Notes: generated from the letters alone by a model not told the origin. Shown: positions 9,439 to 20,232, numbered from the stretch's first letter. The stretch is 64,000 nucleotides of DNA from Streptococcus mitis (GCF_902159415.1 NZ_CABGJU010000001.1:992001-1056000), one strand, 5' to 3'. Made by a program: numbers and translations.

Positions 9439-10359
9439 TTAGTTATTAATAAGTGTTTCTAAACTTGCTTGATCTTCCACATTAGCTAAGTCAGCGGTTC
9501 TATCAATTTTTTTAACAAAACCTGACAAGACTTTTCCTGGGCCGACTTCGATAAATCTCGTCACTCCAGCTTCTTTCATAAGAGCAATACTCTCATAAAA
9601 ACGAACCGGTTCCTTCACCTGTCGTGTCAAAAGTTCAGCTATTCTATCTTTTTCCATTATTTTGGCTTCTGTATTGCCAACTAAAGGACAATTAAAATCA
9701 TTAAACTGAACCTCTGTTAATACCTCAGCTAATTTCTGACTAGCAGGTTCTAGCAGAGCAGTATGGAAAGGTCCAGATACATTAAGTGGGAGGATGCGTT
9801 TGGCTCCTGCTTCTTTTAAAAGTTCTACAGCTCGGTCTACAGCAACAACTTCACCACCAATAACAATTTGGCTTGGTGTGTTGTAGTTAGCTGGGGTTAC
9901 TACTCCAAATTCTGATGCTTTTTTACAAGCTTCTTCAATCACATCGACTGGAGTATTAAGGACTGCAACCATCTTGCCTGAACCTGCAGGAGCAGCTTCT
10001 TCCATATAAGTTCCACGCTTGGCAACTAAGGCAATAGCCGCTTCAAAATCTAAAGCTCCACTAGCCACAAGGGCAGAATACTCACCCAAAGATAAGCCTG
10101 CTACCATATCAGGCTCATATCCTTTTTCTTGTAGGAGACGGTAGATTGCAATCGACGTAGCTAGAATCGCAGGTTGCGTATAGCGTGTTTGATTCAACTT
10201 ACTTTCTTCCTGGTCAATGAGCTCACGAAGATCATAACCCAAAACTTGGCTTGCCTTGTCGATGGTTTCCTTTACAATAGGGTAGAGATCATAAAGATCT
10301 TTTCCCATACCAAGATACTGGGCTCCTTGACCTGCAAATAAAAAGGCTGTTTTAGTCAT
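9439..10359 (-). CDS. fabD: Malonyl-CoA:ACP transacylase
   Basis: Moves malonyl from CoA to AcpP. The 306-residue protein has the N-terminal FLFAGQGAQYLGMG, the nucleophile motif GLSLGEYSALV (serine) and the histidine in NVSGPFHTALL. The start overlaps the end of fabK by 8 bases. Confidence 0.96.
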   Translation of the reverse strand: MTKTAFLFAGQGAQYLGMGKDLYDLYPIVKETIDKASQVLGYDLRELIDQEESKLNQTRYTQPAILATSIAIYRLLQEKGYEPDMVAGLSLGEYSALVASGALDFEAAIALVAKRGTYMEEAAPAGSGKMVAVLNTPVDVIEEACKKASEFGVVTPANYNTPSQIVIGGEVVAVDRAVELLKEAGAKRILPLNVSGPFHTALLEPASQKLAEVLTEVQFNDFNCPLVGNTEAKIMEKDRIAELLTRQVKEPVRFYESIALMKEAGVTRFIEVGPGKVLSGFVKKIDRTADLANVEDQASLETLINN

Positions 10360-11326
10360 TTCTTGTAACTCCTATCCAACGAGAGGCTTCTTCTTGAATT
10401 TTTTTGGCTGCACCATAATAGAGATCTTTTAGAATTTCTTCAACAGTTTCTTCCTTAGATACGAGACCTGCAATTTGTCCCGCCATTACTGAACCACTAT
10501 CTACATCTCCATGAACGACAGCCTTAGCTAGCGCTCCAGCACCCATCTGTTCGAACACTTCCAAATCAGGATTTTCCTGTTTAAAAGCATCCTTTTCAGC
10601 CTGTTCAAAATCACGAGTTAATTGATTTTTGATAGCACGGACAGCATGCTCGAAGTGCTGTGCTGAAACAGTGGTGTCAATATCACGAGCTTTTAAAATT
10701 TTAGCCTTATAATTTGGATGAGCATTCGATTCCTTAGCTACAACAAAACGTGTTCCGACTTGAACAGCTTCTGCACCTAACATAAATCCAGCAGCAACAC
10801 CTTCACCATCTGCAATACCACCAGCAGCAATCACTGGAATAGACACAGCTGCGGAAACTTGGCGAACTAAAGTCATAGTTGTTAATTTACCAATATGACC
10901 TCCAGCTTCCATCCCTTCTGCAATAACAGCATCTGCACCAATCTTTTCCATACGTTTAGCCAGGGCCACACTAGGCACAACAGGAATAACTGTAATCCCT
11001 GCATCATGGAAACGTTCCATGTATTTGCTTGGGTTCCCTGCACCTGTAGTTACAACCTTAACATCTTCTTCAATCACAAGGTCTACAATGTCTTCAACAA
11101 ATGGAGACAAGAGCATAATATTAACACCAAAGGGCTTGTCTGTCAGTGATTTAATTTTATCGATATTTGCCTTAACGACTTCTTTAGGTGCATTTCCACC
11201 ACCGATAATTCCTAGTCCACCAGCCTTAGATACAGCTCCAGCCAAGTCACCATCAGCAACCCAAGCCATTCCACCTTGAAAAATAGGATATTTAATATTC
11301 AATAGTTCAGTAATACGTGTTTTCAT
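10352..11326 (-). CDS. fabK: Enoyl-ACP reductase II (FMN-dependent)
   Basis: Catalyses the last step of elongation with FMN and NAD(P)H. It replaces the triclosan-sensitive FabI in streptococci. The 324-residue TIM-barrel protein of the 2-nitropropane dioxygenase family shows YPIFQGGMAWVADG, VIAEGMEAGGHIG and VIAAGGIADGEGVAAG. A FabT-type operator lies upstream at 11372-11388. The ribosome site is TTGGAGGC. Confidence 0.95.
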   Translation of the reverse strand: MKTRITELLNIKYPIFQGGMAWVADGDLAGAVSKAGGLGIIGGGNAPKEVVKANIDKIKSLTDKPFGVNIMLLSPFVEDIVDLVIEEDVKVVTTGAGNPSKYMERFHDAGITVIPVVPSVALAKRMEKIGADAVIAEGMEAGGHIGKLTTMTLVRQVSAAVSIPVIAAGGIADGEGVAAGFMLGAEAVQVGTRFVVAKESNAHPNYKAKILKARDIDTTVSAQHFEHAVRAIKNQLTRDFEQAEKDAFKQENPDLEVFEQMGAGALAKAVVHGDVDSGSVMAGQIAGLVSKEETVEEILKDLYYGAAKKIQEEASRWIGVTRND

Positions 11327-11348
11327 TTTGCCTCCAATTTTATTGCTC

Positions 11349-11395
11349 AGCTAATAGTTTGAAGGTTCTATATTTTGAAATTCAAACTATTAGCT
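11349..11395. repeat. Long inverted repeat between acpP and fabK
   Basis: Exact 15-bp arms, AGCTAATAGTTTGAA (11349-11363) and TTCAAACTATTAGCT (11381-11395), flank a 17-nt loop. The right arm overlaps the FabT-type operator at 11372-11388. It could act as an RNA hairpin in the fabK leader as well as a DNA site. Confidence 0.8.
11372..11388 (-). promoter_or_regulatory. FabT operator upstream of fabK
   Basis: The 17-mer ATTTTGAAATTCAAACT fits the pattern ANTTTGANNNTCAAANT as I recall it for streptococcal FabT. It lies about 46 bases before the fabK ATG on the minus strand, matching the known location of a FabT site before fabK in pneumococcus. Confidence 0.7.
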
Positions 11396-11442
11396 AAACA
11401 AGAGGGAGTGGGTTACCCCTACTCCTTCCTAGTTTATGTTAA

Positions 11443-11667
11443 TTATTTGGTTTTTTCTTCAACGTAAGCAACCAAATCACCTACTGTTTTTAAGCTATCT
11501 TCTGCTTCAATTTGGATGTCAAAAGCATCTTCGATTTCTGAGATAACTTGGAACAAGTCCAATGAATCTGCATCCAAATCCTCGAAAGTAGACTCAAGTG
11601 TTACTTCTGATGCGTCTTTTCCAAGTTCCTCAACGATAATTTCTTGTACTTTTTCAAATACTGCCAT
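11443..11667 (-). CDS. acpP: Acyl carrier protein
   Basis: Small acidic four-helix carrier of growing acyl chains. The 74 residues contain the phosphopantetheine serine in [18 protein letters not shown]. The ribosome site AAAGGAG precedes the ATG. It lies between fabH and fabK, downstream of fabT-fabH, as in other streptococci. Confidence 0.96.
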   Translation of the reverse strand: MAVFEKVQEIIVEELGKDASEVTLESTFEDLDADSLDLFQVISEIEDAFDIQIEAEDSLKTVGDLVAYVEEKTK

Positions 11668-11725
11668 GATAGACTCCTTTTAAATATATATATTTTTTAT
11701 AAAAATGTGTTCACCACATGATTAC

Positions 11726-12700
11726 CTAAAGTGTAACAATGAGCGTGCCCCATGTCAAACCTCCACCGAAGCCTGCCATGAGAATCGTTTGACTTCCATC
11801 CAAAAGGATTAAGCCTTCTTCAACACACTCAGAAAGTAAAATCGGGATACTTGCTGCACTAGTATTTCCATACTTAGTCATATTAGCGGGCAATTTATCA
11901 CGATTAACCCCAATCTTTCTAGCCATTTTGTCTAAGATACGATCATTGGCCTGATGGAGTAAGAGATAGCCCAACTCATCTGTCGATACAGGACTCAATT
12001 CAATTGTCTCTTTTATTGATTTGGAAACATCTCGAATAGCAAAGTCAAATACTGCCCTACCATCCATTTTTAAGAAAGCACTTGCTTCTTTTTGGACGGA
12101 AAAGGGTGAAGTCAAAGGTGTTTCACCGTAAGTCAAACACTCGCCTCTAGCACCATCGCTATGCAAACTCTCAGCTAGGAAATGATTGATTTTAGCTGAT
12201 TCTAACAAGACACCACCAGCTCCATCTCCAAAGAGAACAGCTGTCGACCGGTCTGACCAATCCACTGATTTCGATAAAGTTTCAGCACCAATAACAATAC
12301 CTTTTTGATAACGACCAGAAGATATCAATTTCTCTCCAGTTGATAGCGCAAAGATAAATCCACTGCAAGCTGCTGTCAAGTCGAAAGCAAAGGCTTTTGT
12401 AGCCCCAATTTTAGCTTGAACTAGCGCAGCCGTTGAAGGCACCATTGAATCTGGTGTTACAGTAGCAACAATAATAAAATCTAGTTGCTCTGCTAAAAGT
12501 CCAGCTTGGTTAAGTAAACGTCTAGCAACTTCTGCAGATAAATCACTAGTGGATTCTGTTTTAGAAATATGCCTTTGTTTTATACCTGTCCGACTGGAAA
12601 TCCACTCATCACTTGTATCCATAACCCGAGCTAAATCATCATTTACGATTACCTGCTCTGGAACATAATGAGCTACTTGGCTTATTTTTGCAAAAGCCAT
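11726..12700 (-). CDS. fabH: 3-oxoacyl-ACP synthase III
   Basis: Starts fatty acid synthesis by condensing acetyl-CoA with malonyl-ACP. The 324 residues show the catalytic cysteine in [16 protein letters not shown], the histidine in [12 protein letters not shown], and the asparagine in [11 protein letters not shown]. The start overlaps the fabT stop by one base (TAATG), so the two are translationally coupled. Confidence 0.96.
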   Translation of the reverse strand: MAFAKISQVAHYVPEQVIVNDDLARVMDTSDEWISSRTGIKQRHISKTESTSDLSAEVARRLLNQAGLLAEQLDFIIVATVTPDSMVPSTAALVQAKIGATKAFAFDLTAACSGFIFALSTGEKLISSGRYQKGIVIGAETLSKSVDWSDRSTAVLFGDGAGGVLLESAKINHFLAESLHSDGARGECLTYGETPLTSPFSVQKEASAFLKMDGRAVFDFAIRDVSKSIKETIELSPVSTDELGYLLLHQANDRILDKMARKIGVNRDKLPANMTKYGNTSAASIPILLSECVEEGLILLDGSQTILMAGFGGGLTWGTLIVTL

Positions 12701-13134
12701 TATTTCAAATCCTCCAAAAATTGATAAAGATTAGTCAAGCCTTTGCCCATAACATTTATTTCTTCTGGACTCATGCCATCGATAATTTTTTCCACCATTG
12801 CTTTGTGGAAACGTCTATGAAGACGATGGACCAAGCGACCTTTCTTTGTCAAATGTAAATATACAACCCGACGATCTTGGTCTGATCGGATTCTTTCAAT
12901 ATAACCTTTTCGCTCCAAGTTATTCAAACAAGTTGTTACTGTTCCAAGAGTTACCATTAATTCTTTAGAAACAAAACTTGGCGTTACATCAGAAAAATTG
13001 CCGATTACATCAACCGTATGCATTTCTTTGATAGAGATATCTTTAAAACGACTCCCTCTCAAGCTCACTTCTTCAATGACTAGTACATTATTAAAAATAG
13101 ATGTTAAGTATTCATTGATTAGTTTATAATCCAA
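12700..13134 (-). CDS. fabT: MarR-family fatty acid regulator FabT
   Basis: Represses the fatty acid genes, with acyl-ACP as co-repressor in streptococci. The 144-residue winged-helix protein has the recognition region [20 protein letters not shown] and the wing [13 protein letters not shown]. The start codon is TTG, selected because GGAGGGG lies 8 bases upstream and homologs begin with DYxxINEYL. It heads the fabT-fabH-acpP group. Confidence 0.93.
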   Translation of the reverse strand: MDYKLINEYLTSIFNNVLVIEEVSLRGSRFKDISIKEMHTVDVIGNFSDVTPSFVSKELMVTLGTVTTCLNNLERKGYIERIRSDQDRRVVYLHLTKKGRLVHRLHRRFHKAMVEKIIDGMSPEEINVMGKGLTNLYQFLEDLK

Positions 13135-13186
13135 TTCTCACCCCTCCTTTACAAAAACTTTTATAATCAAAGCATTTGATAATGGA

Positions 13187-13215
13187 AGTATATCAAACTT
13201 TAAAGGATTATGCAA
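13187..13215 (-). promoter_or_regulatory. fabT promoter with TTTGAT half-sites
   Basis: On the minus strand TTGCAT (13210-13215) and TATACT (13187-13192) are 17 bp apart. The start region carries TTTGATA (13175-13181) facing TATCAAA (13191-13197), and a nested ATCAAA-GCA-TTTGAT (13166-13180). These resemble FabT half-sites but none fits the full spacing seen before fabK. Confidence 0.6.
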
Positions 13216-13219
13216 GTTT

Positions 13220-14005
13220 TTATTTTCCTAAAAACTTAGGACGTCGTCTTTCCGAATGAGCCAGAACTCCTTCTTTAAAGTCTTCGGTGTAGGCCAACGA
13301 TTTCTGTAACTCCAACTCCAGGTTAGCATAATCTTGCCACTGTTTAAATTCACTCTCCCAGACTAGCTTTTTAATTGCCGCATAAGAGTTGGATGATCCA
13401 CGTTTCAACTTCTTCAACAATTGATTTCTTGTTTTTTCTAACTGATCACTTGTACAAACACGATAAACTGCTCCTGCTTCAAAGGCTTTCTCAGCTGTAA
13501 AAGCTTCTCCTGTCATAGCTAGTTGTGTTGCTCGAGTAACTCCAAGTGCTCTTGTTAGCAAAAACAAACCACCAGCATCCGGCGCTAATCCAACACCAAC
13601 AAAGGCTTGAATAAATTTTGCTTTATCAGTTGCAATACAGAAATCAACAGCCAAGGCCATGTTGGCCGCGGCACCTGCCACAGCTCCGTCAACTTCCATA
13701 ATGATAGGTTTAGGAATTTGCTTTATTTTAAAAGAAATAGTATTAACAAGCTCAGCAATTTTTCCTAAAGATCCGATATCATCCTCATCGACAGCACGTT
13801 TCATTTCTACCAAATCGCCTCCGACAGAAAATACTTTTCCTAAGGCATTAATCAATATGTAAGAAACTGCTCCATCCTTTTCAGCTAGGTCCAAAGCTGC
13901 TAGGATTTCTTCACACATTGGGATATGGAAACCATTTGCCACTTCTGGACGATTTAAGGTAATGATTGCTAGATCATCTTGAACTTGATAAATTATATGA
14001 TTCAT
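13220..14005 (-). CDS. fabM: Trans-2-decenoyl-ACP isomerase FabM
   Basis: Crotonase-family enzyme that isomerises trans-2- to cis-3-decenoyl-ACP and so opens the unsaturated branch. The oxyanion-hole stretches are [14 protein letters not shown] and [19 protein letters not shown]. The C-terminus is [17 protein letters not shown]. The ATG at 14005 is preferred to the GTG at 14011 because the GTG sits inside the ribosome site AAAAGGAGTG. 261 residues. It has its own promoter. Confidence 0.93.
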   Translation of the reverse strand: MNHIIYQVQDDLAIITLNRPEVANGFHIPMCEEILAALDLAEKDGAVSYILINALGKVFSVGGDLVEMKRAVDEDDIGSLGKIAELVNTISFKIKQIPKPIIMEVDGAVAGAAANMALAVDFCIATDKAKFIQAFVGVGLAPDAGGLFLLTRALGVTRATQLAMTGEAFTAEKAFEAGAVYRVCTSDQLEKTRNQLLKKLKRGSSNSYAAIKKLVWESEFKQWQDYANLELELQKSLAYTEDFKEGVLAHSERRRPKFLGK

Positions 14006-14053
14006 ATCCACTCCTTTTCGTTTACAAAGATTTTTAAATTATTTTATTTTCAA

Positions 14054-14082
14054 ATTATATCTTTTTATAAATTTTTGCACAA
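14054..14082 (-). promoter_or_regulatory. fabM promoter
   Basis: TTGTGC (14077-14082) and a perfect TATAAT (14054-14059) are separated by 17 bp on the minus strand. No TTTGANNNTCAAA operator is visible near it, in line with fabM being outside FabT control. Confidence 0.7.
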
Positions 14083-14207
14083 GGAAAAAATGATTAAAAG
14101 TGTATCAGCCGATTTTTGCTGTTTTGTATTTAATCTATCAAATCCTAATAGACAACTCATAAACGCTCAACAATATCTTAGATTGAGATTGCCTTCCACA
14201 TCCTCGA

Positions 14208-14236
14208 TTGAAAAAAGGTTCTCTTTCTGCTATAAT
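14208..14236 (+). promoter_or_regulatory. Aspartokinase promoter, extended -10
   Basis: TTGAAA (14208-14213), 17 bp, then TGC-TATAAT (TATAAT at 14231-14236). The ATG of the aspartokinase follows 30 bases later. The remainder of the gap from 14083 to 14207 shows nothing I can name. Confidence 0.8.
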
Positions 14237-14265
14237 CGTATAAAATACTTACTTTAGGAGTACTT

Positions 14266-15630
14266 ATGAAGGTTGTAAAATTTGGGGGAAGTTCACTTGC
14301 CTCTGCTAGTCAGTTAGAAAAAGTTTTAAATATTGTAAAGAGCGATCCTGAACGACGTTTTGTAGTTGTTTCTGCTCCAGGAAAACGAGATGCTGAAGAT
14401 ACAAAGGTAACAGATGCCTTAATTAAATACTACCGTGATTACGTTTCTGGAAATGATATTAGTAAAAGTCAAAACTGGATTATCGAACGCTATGCTGACA
14501 TGGTCAGTGAATTAAAACTCAAACCAACAGTACTAGAGAAAATCTCAAAAAGTATCCGTTCTCTTGCGACCCTTCCGATTGAAGACAATGAGTTTCTTTA
14601 CGATACTTTCTTGGCTGCGGGAGAAAATAATAACGCCAAACTCATTGCAGCTTACTTTAACCAAAATGGATTAGAGGCTCGCTATGTTCATCCGCGAGAA
14701 GCTGGTATTGTTGTAACAAGCGAACCTGGAAATGCTCGTATCATTCCTTCAAGTTATGACAAAATTGAAGAACTTAATAATAGTCCAGAAGTTCTTGTTA
14801 TCCCAGGTTTCTTTGGTGTCACTAAGGAAAATCAAATTTGTACCTTCTCTCGTGGTGGTTCAGATATTACTGGTTCTATCATCGCCGCAGGTGTTAAGGC
14901 TGACCTCTATGAAAACTTTACTGATGTAGATGGAATCTTTGCTGCCCATCCTGGTATCATCCACCAACCACACTCGATTCCAGAATTAACCTACCGTGAG
15001 ATGCGTGAGTTAGCCTATGCAGGTTTTTCTGTCCTTCACGATGAAGCCCTTCTCCCTGCCTATCGCGGAAAAATTCCTTTGGTTATCAAAAATACTAACA
15101 ATCCTTCCCATCCAGGTACTCGCATCGTCCTGAAACACAGTAGTGATGAATTCCCAGTAGTGGGGATTGCTGGTGATTCTGGTTTTGTCAGTATCAATAT
15201 GTCCAAATACCTGATGAACCGCGAAGTTGGTTTTGGTCGTAAAGTACTTCAAATTCTAGAAGACCTGAATATTGGTTGGGAACATATGCCAACTGGTATC
15301 GATGACCTATCTATCATTTTACGTTCACGAGAATTAACTCCTATCAAGGAAGAAGAAATCCTTCGCCAGTTAGTTCAAAAAGCAGAGGTCGACCACGCTG
15401 AAATCGAACACGATCTCTCTATTATCATGATTGTTGGCGAAAAAATGAAGCGCCATATCGGGGTAACTGCTACAGCTACTCGTGCCTTATCTGAAAATAA
15501 GATCAACATTCAAATGATGTCTCAAGGATCGAGCGAAGTTTCTATCATGTTCGTAGTTCAAAAAGACCAAGAGAAAGCTGCTATCAAGGCTCTATACCAT
15601 GCCTTTTTCGGTGAAAGTAAGGAAGATTAA
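14266..15630 (+). CDS. lysC: Aspartate kinase
   Basis: Phosphorylates aspartate at the start of the lysine/threonine/methionine pathways. The kinase signature VKFGGSSLASASQL is at the N-terminus, followed by FSRGGSDITGSIIAAG and ENFTDVDGIFAAHP. The C-terminal third contains two ACT regulatory domains, with GVTATATRALSENKINIQMMSQG in parts near residues 405-427. 454 residues, normal for a monofunctional enzyme. The next gene starts 2 bases after the stop. Confidence 0.95.
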   Translation: MKVVKFGGSSLASASQLEKVLNIVKSDPERRFVVVSAPGKRDAEDTKVTDALIKYYRDYVSGNDISKSQNWIIERYADMVSELKLKPTVLEKISKSIRSLATLPIEDNEFLYDTFLAAGENNNAKLIAAYFNQNGLEARYVHPREAGIVVTSEPGNARIIPSSYDKIEELNNSPEVLVIPGFFGVTKENQICTFSRGGSDITGSIIAAGVKADLYENFTDVDGIFAAHPGIIHQPHSIPELTYREMRELAYAGFSVLHDEALLPAYRGKIPLVIKNTNNPSHPGTRIVLKHSSDEFPVVGIAGDSGFVSINMSKYLMNREVGFGRKVLQILEDLNIGWEHMPTGIDDLSIILRSRELTPIKEEEILRQLVQKAEVDHAEIEHDLSIIMIVGEKMKRHIGVTATATRALSENKINIQMMSQGSSEVSIMFVVQKDQEKAAIKALYHAFFGESKED

Positions 15631-15632
15631 AC

Positions 15633-16004
15633 ATGGCACAATCTCTTAACAAGGTCATTGACATGCAAACTACTGGAACTTCTTACCTCTCTATACAAGG
15701 AAAAGTTGGAAAATTTCTGGTAGGAGACCAAGCCTTGGAGTTTTACTCGGATCGCAATATTGAGGATTATATTCAAATCCCATGGTCTAGCGTTAATCAA
15801 ATCGGAGCCAATGTTTCAGGCCGTAAGGTTAGTCGTCATTTTGAAGTTTTTACAGACCAAGGAAAATTCCTCTTTGCCTCAAAAGACTCCGGAAAAATTC
15901 TTAAAATTGCTCGGGAAAAAATCGGAAATGAAAAGGTTGTTAAGCTTCCAACCTTACTCCAAATCATCGGTCATAAAATCAAAAATCTATTTGCAAAAAA
16001 ATAG
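15633..16004 (+). CDS. DUF956 (ManO-like) protein
   Basis: A 123-residue soluble protein matching the DUF956 family, beginning MAQSLNKVIDMQTTGTSYL and with IQIPWSSVNQIGANVSGRKV in the middle. The family is often linked to the mannose PTS operon (manO), but here it sits directly after aspartokinase. The last codons overlap the -35 of the serS leader promoter. Function is not known. Confidence 0.8.
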   Translation: MAQSLNKVIDMQTTGTSYLSIQGKVGKFLVGDQALEFYSDRNIEDYIQIPWSSVNQIGANVSGRKVSRHFEVFTDQGKFLFASKDSGKILKIAREKIGNEKVVKLPTLLQIIGHKIKNLFAKK

Positions 16005-16019
16005 AAAGTTTAGTATAAT
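15991..16019 (+). promoter_or_regulatory. Promoter of the serS T-box leader
   Basis: TTGCAA (15991-15996) and TATAAT (16014-16019) are separated by 17 bp. The -35 lies inside the last codons of the DUF956 gene. Transcription would start about 5 bases before stem I of the T-box. Confidence 0.8.
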
Positions 16020-16024
16020 CATAG

Positions 16025-16203
16025 CAACGGATAAGTAGGTTATCCTCTTCTTTCAGAAAGTCTGCGGGTGCTGCGAGCAGATAGAGGGGATAAGTGAAAT
16101 TCTACCGTTGTTTTAAATAAAATACACAATCAAGTGCACATCTGTGAAGTTGGATGGAACCGTGGCTCTGCCACTCCAACGCTTTGTCAGGTGTGCTTTT
16201 TTC
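16025..16203 (+). promoter_or_regulatory. Serine T-box riboswitch
   Basis: Leader RNA that reads through when uncharged tRNA-Ser accumulates. The base of stem I pairs CAACGG (16025-16030) with CCGTTG (16105-16110). A UCU serine codon at 16101-16103, followed by A, sits in specifier position. The T-box proper is near 16150-16165 (TGGATGGAACCGTGG, a variant of the usual GGGTGGAACCGCG). The terminator pairs GCACATCTG (16136-16144) with CAGGTGTGC (16188-16196), followed by six T. Confidence 0.9.
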
Positions 16204-16219
16204 ATATAAAGGAGAACTT

Positions 16220-17494
16220 ATGTTAGATATCAAACGAATTCGTACAGATTTTGAAGCTGTCGCTGAAAAATTGGCTACGCGTGGTGTAGACGCTGCTATC
16301 TTGAATGAGATGAAAGAAATCGACGCTAAACGTCGTGACATCTTGGTTAAGGTCGAAACCTTCAAAGCTGAGCGTAACACGGTCTCTGCTGAAATTGCTC
16401 AAGCTAAGCGCAACAAGGAAGATGCCGATGATAAGATTGCTGCCATGCAAACCCTATCTGCTGAAGTCAAAGCACTAGATGCTGAATTAGCGGAAATCGA
16501 TGCCAAATTGACAGAATTTACTACGACTCTTCCAAACATTCCAGCTGACAGTGTTCCTATTGGTGCAGACGAAGACGATAACGTAGAAGTTCGCCGTTGG
16601 GGCACTCCTCGTGAGTTTGACTTTGAGCCAAAAGCCCACTGGGATCTTGGTGAAGACCTTGGTATCCTTGACTGGGAACGTGGTGGAAAAGTCACTGGAG
16701 CTCGTTTCCTCTTCTATAAAGGCCTCGGAGCTCGCTTAGAACGTGCCATCTACAACTTTATGTTGGATGAACATGGTAAGGAAGGTTATACTGAAGTCAT
16801 CACCCCTTACATGGTCAACCATGACTCTATGTTTGGTACAGGACAATATCCAAAATTCAAGGAAGATACTTTTGAGCTCAGTGATACCAACTATGTCCTC
16901 ATTCCTACAGCTGAAGTACCTTTGACTAACTACTACCGTGATGAAATCATTGATGGTAAGGAACTACCAATCTACTTTACTGCTATGAGTCCATCATTCC
17001 GTTCTGAAGCTGGTTCTGCTGGTCGTGATACTCGTGGTTTGATCCGTTTGCACCAATTCCACAAGGTTGAAATGGTTAAATTTGCTAAACCTGAAGAGTC
17101 ATATGAAGAATTGGAGAAAATGACAGCTAACGCTGAAAACATCCTTCAAAAACTCAACTTGCCATACCGTGTAGTTGCTCTTTCTACAGGAGATATGGGA
17201 TTCTCAGCTGCTAAGACTTACGACTTGGAAGTTTGGATCCCAGCACAAAATACCTACCGTGAAATCTCAAGCTGTTCAAATACAGAAGATTTCCAAGCAC
17301 GTCGTGCCCAAATCCGTTACCGTGATGAAGCAGATGGTAAGGTTAAACTTCTCCACACCTTGAATGGTTCTGGACTTGCCGTTGGGCGTACCGTCGCTGC
17401 TATTCTTGAAAACTATCAAAATGAAGATGGCTCTGTAACTATTCCTGAAGTTCTTCGTCCATACATGGGTGGAGCTGAAGTCATCAAACCATAA
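16220..17494 (+). CDS. serS: Seryl-tRNA synthetase
   Basis: Class II synthetase charging tRNA-Ser. The 424 residues begin with the long coiled-coil arm that grips the tRNA ([18 protein letters not shown] to about residue 110). The catalytic core follows with motif 2 [21 protein letters not shown] and motif 3 [19 protein letters not shown] (quoted in pieces). The ATG at 16220 has AAAGGAG upstream. The frame continues upstream into the T-box terminator and is not coding there. Confidence 0.96.
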   Translation: MLDIKRIRTDFEAVAEKLATRGVDAAILNEMKEIDAKRRDILVKVETFKAERNTVSAEIAQAKRNKEDADDKIAAMQTLSAEVKALDAELAEIDAKLTEFTTTLPNIPADSVPIGADEDDNVEVRRWGTPREFDFEPKAHWDLGEDLGILDWERGGKVTGARFLFYKGLGARLERAIYNFMLDEHGKEGYTEVITPYMVNHDSMFGTGQYPKFKEDTFELSDTNYVLIPTAEVPLTNYYRDEIIDGKELPIYFTAMSPSFRSEAGSAGRDTRGLIRLHQFHKVEMVKFAKPEESYEELEKMTANAENILQKLNLPYRVVALSTGDMGFSAAKTYDLEVWIPAQNTYREISSCSNTEDFQARRAQIRYRDEADGKVKLLHTLNGSGLAVGRTVAAILENYQNEDGSVTIPEVLRPYMGGAEVIKP

Positions 17495-17505
17495 CATTTT
17501 CAGAT

Positions 17506-17537
17506 AAAAAAAGAGGAAGCTGAGCTCCCTCTTTTTA
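17506..17537 (+). terminator. Terminator after serS
   Basis: AAAAAGAGG and CCTCTTTTT form the stem around AAGCTGAGCTC, 11 bases after the serS stop, and end in a T run. Confidence 0.85.
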
Positions 17538-17550
17538 AGTGATTCAAAAG

Positions 17551-17582
17551 AAACAGGTAGAAATTATGATTTCTACCTGTTT
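17551..17582 (-). terminator. Terminator after groL
   Basis: Perfect 14-bp arms (AAACAGGTAGAAAT, ATTTCTACCTGTTT) with a 4-base loop, 8 bases past the groL stop. It probably works in both directions. Confidence 0.85.
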
Positions 17583-17589
17583 TTATTTA

Positions 17590-19224
<1,635 letters not shown>

Positions 19225-19509
19225 CTATTCTTCAACGATTGCTAAGATACTAGCTTCACCTACGATGAGGTATTTTTCATCCCCATCTTTGACATCAATA
19301 CCTGCATGAGCTTCAACTAAAACCTGATCTCCAACTTTTACACTTGGAGCAACTAGTTCACCACTCAAGGTACGAACACCTTGTCCAGTAGCCACTACTG
19401 TAGCTGTTTTCGTTTCTTCTTGGGCTGATTTTGCGAGGACAAATCCCCCAACAGTTGCTTCTTTTTCTTCAATTTTCAAGACCACACGGTCGCCTAATGG
19501 TTTCAACAT
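19225..19509 (-). CDS. groS: Co-chaperonin GroES
   Basis: Lid of the GroEL chamber. 94 residues beginning [20 protein letters not shown], with the mobile loop [16 protein letters not shown]. The ATG at 19509 has GAGGAAG upstream; the frame reaches seven codons further without a ribosome site. Expression is set by the CIRCE and CtsR-like elements in front. Confidence 0.96.
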   Translation of the reverse strand: MLKPLGDRVVLKIEEKEATVGGFVLAKSAQEETKTATVVATGQGVRTLSGELVAPSVKVGDQVLVEAHAGIDVKDGDEKYLIVGEASILAIVEE

Positions 19510-19538
19510 TTGTCTTCCTCCATAATACAATCATATTA

Positions 19539-19605
19539 TTAGCACTCTTTACACATGAGTGCTAAACCATAGTTCTATTGTATCACTTGGTCAAAAATAG
19601 TCAAG
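19539..19605 (-). promoter_or_regulatory. groSL promoter with CIRCE and CtsR-like box
   Basis: CIRCE, the HrcA operator, is perfect: TTAGCACTC-N9-GAGTGCTAA at 19539-19565. The promoter on minus is TTGACC (19589-19594), 17 bp, TATGGT (19566-19571). Overlapping the -35 is GGTCAAA-AAT-AGTCAAG (19589-19605 on plus), which matches the CtsR heptamer repeat at 13 of 14 positions. Dual HrcA/CtsR control of groE is established for some streptococci. Confidence 0.88.
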
Positions 19606-19623
19606 GAAAAAGTCTGATTTATA

Positions 19624-19806
19624 GCATAAAAAAGAGAGTGGGACAGAAATCGGTAATTCGTTAGAATTCGATTTCGTCGTCCCACCTCCGCACAGTTGAG
19701 TAGGGCTATAAAAGCTGATGAAATCAGCGTAGTAGAGCCCACTCAACCACTGCGTCTTGCTCGACAATCCAAAGACAATTGAGAGGCTAGGACTTTTGTC
19801 CCAGCC
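19624..19806. repeat. Structured intergenic repeat element, about 180 bp
   Basis: Between ssbB and the groSL promoter lies a non-coding block rich in inverted repeats: GAGTGGGACAGAAATCG faces CGATTTCGTCGTCCCACCTC, TGAGTAGGGCT faces AGCCCACTCA, AGCTGATG(A)AATCAGC is nested inside, and TAGGACTTTTGTCCCA closes the block. I recall closely similar copies between genes in mitis-group genomes. It is not a transposase gene remnant that I can recognise and it is not clearly a BOX or RUP element. Confidence 0.6.
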
Positions 19807-19816
19807 TCCTATCATT

Positions 19817-20212
19817 TTAGAAGGGAAGTTCCTCCTCTTCCAAAACAAGATCTGCTAAGTCTTGGCCTGCATTATTTTCACGCATAGCACGTTGGGCACG
19901 ACTTTCTAAAAGTTGGAAGCCTGTAGCGAGAACTTCGGTCACATAGTTGATCTGACCATTCTTCTCGAACTTACGGGTACGAAGTTCCCCATCCACAGAA
20001 ATCAGACTGCCTTTACTTGCATAGCTAGCCAAAGTTTCAGCAAGTTTCCCCCAGACAACAATATTGATGAAGTCAGCTTCACGTTCCCCATTTTGGTCCT
20101 TGAAACGACGGTTAATAGCAATCGTCGCACGAGCCACTGACTTGTCGTTATTAGTTTTGTGCAATTCTGGTGTAGACGTCAAGCGTCCAATCATGATAAC
20201 TTTATTATACAT
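19817..20212 (-). CDS. ssbB: Competence-type single-stranded DNA-binding protein SsbB
   Basis: OB-fold protein that coats ssDNA during transformation. The 131 residues are short compared with the replicative SsbA (about 160), lack the long Gly/Gln linker, and end in the acidic tip EEEELPF that recruits partner proteins. It begins MYNKVIMIGRLTSTPELHK. A competence box sits upstream at 20233-20240. The groESL neighbourhood is the one known for pneumococcal ssbB. Confidence 0.93.
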   Translation of the reverse strand: MYNKVIMIGRLTSTPELHKTNNDKSVARATIAINRRFKDQNGEREADFINIVVWGKLAETLASYASKGSLISVDGELRTRKFEKNGQINYVTEVLATGFQLLESRAQRAMRENNAGQDLADLVLEEEELPF

Positions 20213-20232
20213 TTTTCATCCTCCTACTTATC

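Noticed and set aside
16154-16219. Upstream in-frame extension of serS
   Set aside because: It lies within the T-box terminator and the ATG at 16220 has a ribosome site.
19624-19806. Insertion sequence remnant
   Set aside because: No transposase-like reading frame is present and the block is dominated by inverted repeats.
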